A stretch of 55,984 bases of DNA from assembly GCA_964613235.1 (NCBI GenBank), contig CAZTGM010000005.1, forward strand, positions 1-55,984, in the 5' to 3' direction. The stretch comes from J005 sp964613235 (GTDB lineage: Bacteria > Pseudomonadota > Zetaproteobacteria > Mariprofundales > Mariprofundaceae). Positions 53,298-55,984 of the stretch are shown one piece after another. Within the stretch, counting starts at the first letter, position 1; each line of letters opens with the position of its first letter. The translations under genes were made by a program, and so were the position numbers. The notes below the pieces were generated by a model. It saw only the letters and a list, made by a program, of their open reading frames with translations, made no database searches and was not told the DNA's origin.

Positions 53298-54042
53298 CGG
53301 CAGTCTCCTTGCGCATCAGCGTGATGGAACCATAGAGTTCGCTTTGAATCACCGTGACCAGTTGCTGGCGCCATAATTCCAGCAGTGCCAGAATCGTTGT
53401 AACCAGCGGTTCCCGGCCCGGCTGATCATGCAATAATTCATCCAGTTGCAGGCGTCCCTGCGCCAGCCGTTCGAGCACGATGCCCATTTGTTCGCGCACG
53501 CTGATCGTTTCGGTGAAGATATGCTGGCGAACCTCGCCGCCGACGCGTTTGAGTACCTGGCGGAAGGCCGTCAGCAGGGCATCCAGATCGGCCTCGGGTA
53601 AAGGGCGCTCGACGTTTTCGGCCTCCGGGAAAAGCGAACGCAGAAATATATCTCGGCCGACACGCGGCAATTCGTTCAGTTCCTCGGCCAGCATGCGGTA
53701 TTGTTCATAGGCGATAAGTTGCGCTACCAGTTCCTGCCTGGGGTCGATGGCATTGCCTTCCTCATCGACCTCGGGGCGTGGTAGCAGCATGCGCGACTTT
53801 AACTGCATCAGCGTACTGGCCATGACCAGATAATCGCCGGCCAGCTCCAGATCGAGTTGCTGCTGGTTTTCAATGATATCGAGATATTGCTGTGTGATTG
53901 TGGCGATCGGGATATCGAAAATATCCAGTTGCTGGCTGCGGATCAGGTGCAGCAGTACATCCAGTGGGCCTTCGAAACTGTGCAGCTGGATGCTGGGCAG
54001 TTTCGAGGTGCCGGATGCGGCTGGCTGCGGGGTGTCTATCAA
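53290..54042 (-). CDS. scpA: Segregation and condensation protein A
   Basis: 250-residue kleisin, TTG start. Conserved FEGPLDVLLHLIRSQQLDIFDIPIA and YLVMASTLMQLKSRMLLP; C-terminal winged helix. Bridges the SMC heads together with ScpB for chromosome segregation. It lies 1 bp downstream of trpS. Confidence 0.94.
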   Translation of the reverse strand: MIDTPQPAASGTSKLPSIQLHSFEGPLDVLLHLIRSQQLDIFDIPIATITQQYLDIIENQQQLDLELAGDYLVMASTLMQLKSRMLLPRPEVDEEGNAIDPRQELVAQLIAYEQYRMLAEELNELPRVGRDIFLRSLFPEAENVERPLPEADLDALLTAFRQVLKRVGGEVRQHIFTETISVREQMGIVLERLAQGRLQLDELLHDQPGREPLVTTILALLELWRQQLVTVIQSELYGSITLMRKETADV

Positions 54043-54043
54043 C

Positions 54044-55081
54044 TCAGACCCGGTAACTCATCTTCAGCGAACGGCGCACCTTGTCCATTGTGCGGCTGGC
54101 CTGATGGCGTGCCCGTTCATTGCCCTGGCGAACAATATCGTGCAGATCGTCGGGGCGGGCAGCAATCTCCGCGCGGCGTGTGCGAATCGGCTGTAATTCC
54201 TCTTCCAGATGTGTGAGCAGGCAGCCCTTGCATTCCAGACAGCCGATACCGGCCGTCGTGCAGCCTTCGCGTACCCACTTGCGTTCTTCCTCACTGGAAT
54301 AGACCTTGTGGAAATCCCAGACCGGGCACCTTTCTGGCGTGCCCGGATCGGTGCGTTTGACGCGTGCGGGGTCCGTGGGCATCGTCTTGATTTTCTTTTC
54401 CGTCACCTTCCATTCCTCGGCCAGATCGATCGTATTGCCGTAGGATTTGCTCATCTTGCGCCCGTCCAGGCCGGGCAGCTTGGCCGCTGGCATCAGCAAT
54501 GCCCGCGGTTCCGGAAACAGTGACGGGATACCCTGGCGGTACAGATGATTGAAACGGCGTGCTACCTCTCGCGTCAGTTCCACATGTGGCACCTGATCCT
54601 CGCCAACCGGAACGGCATCGGCCTGATAAATCAGGATATCCGCAGCCTGCAACAGTGGATAGCCGAGAAAACCGTAGGTGCCGAGATCCTTTTCACGTAA
54701 TTGCTCGATCTGATCCTTATAGGTCGGTACGCGCTCCAGCCAGGACAATGGCGTCATGAACGAGAACAGCAGATGCAGTTCAGCATGTTCCGGTACTTCC
54801 GACTGGATGAAGATGACAGCTTTTTCCGGATCGATACCGACGGCGAGCCAGTCGATGAGCATGTCCCAGATCGTTGTGCGTACGATTTCAGGATTTGCAT
54901 AATCGGTGGTCAGCGCATGCCAGTCGGCAGCAAAGAAATAACAGTGATGCTCGGCCTGCAATTGCAGCCAGTTTTGCAATACGCCCTTGAAGTGGCCCAG
55001 ATGCAGTTTGCCCGTCGGGCGCATGCCCGAAAGAATGCGTAGCGGTTTTTCAGTGGCAGTTTGTTCGGCTTGTGTCAACAC
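54044..55081 (-). CDS. trpS: Tryptophanyl-tRNA synthetase with iron-sulfur-type cysteine motif
   Basis: 345 residues from GTG 55081 (AGGGAG 4 nt before; TTG 55078 also possible). Class I motifs: GMRPTGKLHLGH and GRKMSKSYGN. Between the KMSKS loop and the C-terminus it carries C-x21-C-x6-C-x2-C (in RCPVWDF and GCTTAGIGCLECKG), nearly the same as the C-x22-C-x6-C-x2-C that binds [4Fe-4S] in Thermotoga maritima TrpRS (from memory). An upstream in-frame extension to 55222 runs through the tRNA promoter and is rejected. Confidence 0.93.
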   Translation of the reverse strand: MLTQAEQTATEKPLRILSGMRPTGKLHLGHFKGVLQNWLQLQAEHHCYFFAADWHALTTDYANPEIVRTTIWDMLIDWLAVGIDPEKAVIFIQSEVPEHAELHLLFSFMTPLSWLERVPTYKDQIEQLREKDLGTYGFLGYPLLQAADILIYQADAVPVGEDQVPHVELTREVARRFNHLYRQGIPSLFPEPRALLMPAAKLPGLDGRKMSKSYGNTIDLAEEWKVTEKKIKTMPTDPARVKRTDPGTPERCPVWDFHKVYSSEEERKWVREGCTTAGIGCLECKGCLLTHLEEELQPIRTRRAEIAARPDDLHDIVRQGNERARHQASRTMDKVRRSLKMSYRV

Positions 55082-55166
55082 AATGCTCCCTTGCTTGGTA
55101 TGCTTGGCGAACGATAGCAAAGCGGAAGGGCGAATGCGATGTGCGGTATAATGCACTAATCCGCCA

Positions 55167-55194
55167 TTGACGCGCAGCAAGCACTTACTAAAAT
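55167..55194 (+). promoter_or_regulatory. Predicted promoter of the tRNA gene
   Basis: TTGACG (55167-55172), 16-bp spacer, TAAAAT (55189-55194), ending 29 nt before the tRNA. Confidence 0.6.
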
Positions 55195-55223
55195 GCGGCC
55201 TCCGGCGAGCACGCCGGTGCATT

Positions 55224-55300
55224 GGCGCTTTAGCTCAGTCGGTTAGAGCAGCGGAATCATAATCCGCGTGTCCGGGGTTCGAGTCCCTGAAGCGCCACCA
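55224..55300 (+). tRNA. tRNA with CAT anticodon (probably elongator Met)
   Basis: Acceptor stem GGCGCTT/AAGCGCC, D-arm TAGCTCAGTCGGTTAGAGC, anticodon stem GCGGA/TCCGC with loop ATCATAA (anticodon CAT), T-arm GGTTCGAGTCC and encoded CCA. The first pair is G-C, so it is not the initiator. tRNA-Ile with lysidine-modified CAT is the alternative, but the overall form favours Met. Its 3' end is a usual integration site, and an integrase fragment follows. Confidence 0.93.
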
Positions 55301-55641
55301 TATATACGTTTCATAACGTTCCAAGAAAGCCCACAAGCCTTGTGTTTGTGGGTTTTTTTGTTTCTCAGGCAGTTCATATTAAGTCATATCGAGTCACATC
55401 ATTGCATAAATCAATCGGTATCAGTAACGGTATCTTAGCGAAGTACCGTAGTCCTCTTCATGGAGATACCGTATCTCGAGGGTATGTAGATGATTATAAA
55501 TGAATATATATTGAGGATGAATAGTCGGTTTAACTTATGTAAGCAGGATAGGGGGTATCCTGCTAAAAAACGTACATGGTTAGCTAATAACAATGTAATT
55601 CGCTCCAAAAATGCCGCTATGGAAAAGATTGGAGTAAATCG
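55301..55641. other. AT-rich intergenic region with nested palindromes next to the integrase
   Basis: No gene. Contents: a tRNA terminator (55330-55359); GGTATC at 55417-55422 and 55429-55434 (12-bp spacing); dyad ACGGTA-11-TACCGT (55427-55449); perfect palindrome GAGATACCGTATCTC (55463-55477); and stem-loop AGCAGGATA-GGGGG-TATCCTGCT (55542-55564). The set looks like integrase/excisionase-binding sites. Base composition is clearly richer in A+T than the rest of the window. Confidence 0.6.
55330..55359 (+). terminator. Intrinsic terminator of the tRNA
   Basis: CCCACAA (55330-55336) pairs with TTGTGGG (55346-55352), followed by seven Ts. 30 nt downstream of the tRNA CCA end. Confidence 0.85.
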
Positions 55642-55968
55642 ATGAAACTAACACAATATAAAATTCAAAATGCCAAGCCTCATAAAAATGGTAGACAAAA
55701 AAAGTTATTTGATGGAAACGGACTATATTTATTAGTCAAACCTTCGGGGAAGTATTGGAGATATGATTATCAGTTAGGTGGTAAACGAAAAACCTTAGCT
55801 CTTGGCAAGTATCCGGATATCCCTTTGGCTGGAAGCAAGAATCAGGATGATGTTTATATTAAAGGAGCGAGGGACCTCGTTATCGAAGCCAAGGGTCTTG
55901 TGAAGCAAGGTATCGACCCCAGCAATAAGAAATACTTCGGCTACATTAGTGCGAGTTTCTGCCGATAA
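55642..55968 (+). CDS. Truncated tyrosine integrase, arm DNA-binding domain only
   Basis: 108 residues. The N-terminus is the DUF4102 arm-binding domain: KLFDGNGLYLLVKPSGKYWRYDYQ and KTLALGKYPDIPLA are diagnostic of tRNA-targeting P4-type integrases of about 400 residues. After GIDPSN the frame enters KKYFGYISASFCR and stops, so no catalytic domain follows in frame. It is a remnant, or frameshifted near 55920. A roughly ten-residue insertion after PLA is also unusual. AT-rich codon use and the tRNA next door mark it as the edge of an integrated element. Confidence 0.72.
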   Translation: MKLTQYKIQNAKPHKNGRQKKLFDGNGLYLLVKPSGKYWRYDYQLGGKRKTLALGKYPDIPLAGSKNQDDVYIKGARDLVIEAKGLVKQGIDPSNKKYFGYISASFCR

Positions 55969-55984
55969 ATAGTCAGGCTCGCCA

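Noticed and set aside
55082..55222. N-terminal extension of trpS by 47 residues
   Set aside because: The extension runs through the tRNA promoter, is basic and unlike TrpRS, and a good SD-GTG start exists at 55081.
1..55984. CRISPR array or restriction/defence system
   Set aside because: No regularly spaced 20-40-bp repeats with unique spacers and no defence-gene signatures were seen; the only short-period repeats are the operator array and the kinase duplication.

Overview
Bacterial chromosome, about 56 kb, gene-dense and mostly of mid GC. The gene set (assimilatory nirBD-nasA, complete molybdenum-cofactor synthesis, c-type-haem sensor kinase, scpAB, rpoZ-spoT, short NAD-type gnd) fits a Gram-negative, respiring proteobacterium. 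A Zetaproteobacteria-like (Mariprofundus-type) autotroph is my best guess, but this is inference without any database search.

Layout. (1) 1-10.5 kb, + strand: one nearly gapless transcription unit for nitrate/nitrite assimilation and its cofactor: nirB(end)-nirD-nasA-porin-moaA-modABC-moaC-moaD-moaE-mobB-PNPOx-like-mobA. moeA and mog follow at 12.7-14.5 kb. (2) 10.7-12.5 kb, - strand: an embedded four-gene MarR operon (MarR, cytochrome c'-like, DUF3565-DUF1971 fusion, DUF2141), all with overlapping ends, plausibly a nitrosative-stress module. (3) 14.5-16.2 kb: TPR-sulfotransferase. (4) 16.3-25.7 kb: signalling island: an HTH-receiver regulator behind an array of 18-bp palindromic repeats, a haem-binding hybrid histidine kinase with pseudo-receiver and degenerate GGDEF, two receivers, and a 1319-residue PAS/GAF/GGDEF/EAL protein. 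A 100-N gap lies here, flanked by identical 55-mers. (5) 25.7-30.7 kb: gnd-zwf-pgl (oxidative pentose phosphate) and a divergent secreted GH9 glycoside hydrolase. (6) 30.7-55.2 kb: housekeeping genes (ferredoxin, gmk, rpoZ, spoT, ridA, rpmB, recG, phosphohexomutase, rep, nitronate-monooxygenase-like, THUMP methyltransferase, ilvA, pabC, mltG, DUF4911-like, tmk, holB, metG, DUF2062, fructosamine kinase, HhH-GPD glycosylase, rluB, scpB, scpA, trpS). (7) 55.2 kb to the end: tRNA with CAT anticodon, then an AT-rich stretch with nested palindromes and a truncated integrase, the edge of an integrated element.

Functional logic: nitrate is reduced by NasA (Mo-bisMGD) and NirBD; ModABC supplies molybdate and MoaA/C/D/E, Mog, MoeA, MobA/B build the cofactor. 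The most unusual signals are the repeat-derived signal peptide of ModA, the MarR/cytochrome c' operon, the operator array with a promoter that fixes a leaderless start, a recurring pattern of promoters whose -10 box lies 6-7 nt before an SD-less ATG, and the haem-sensor signalling island.
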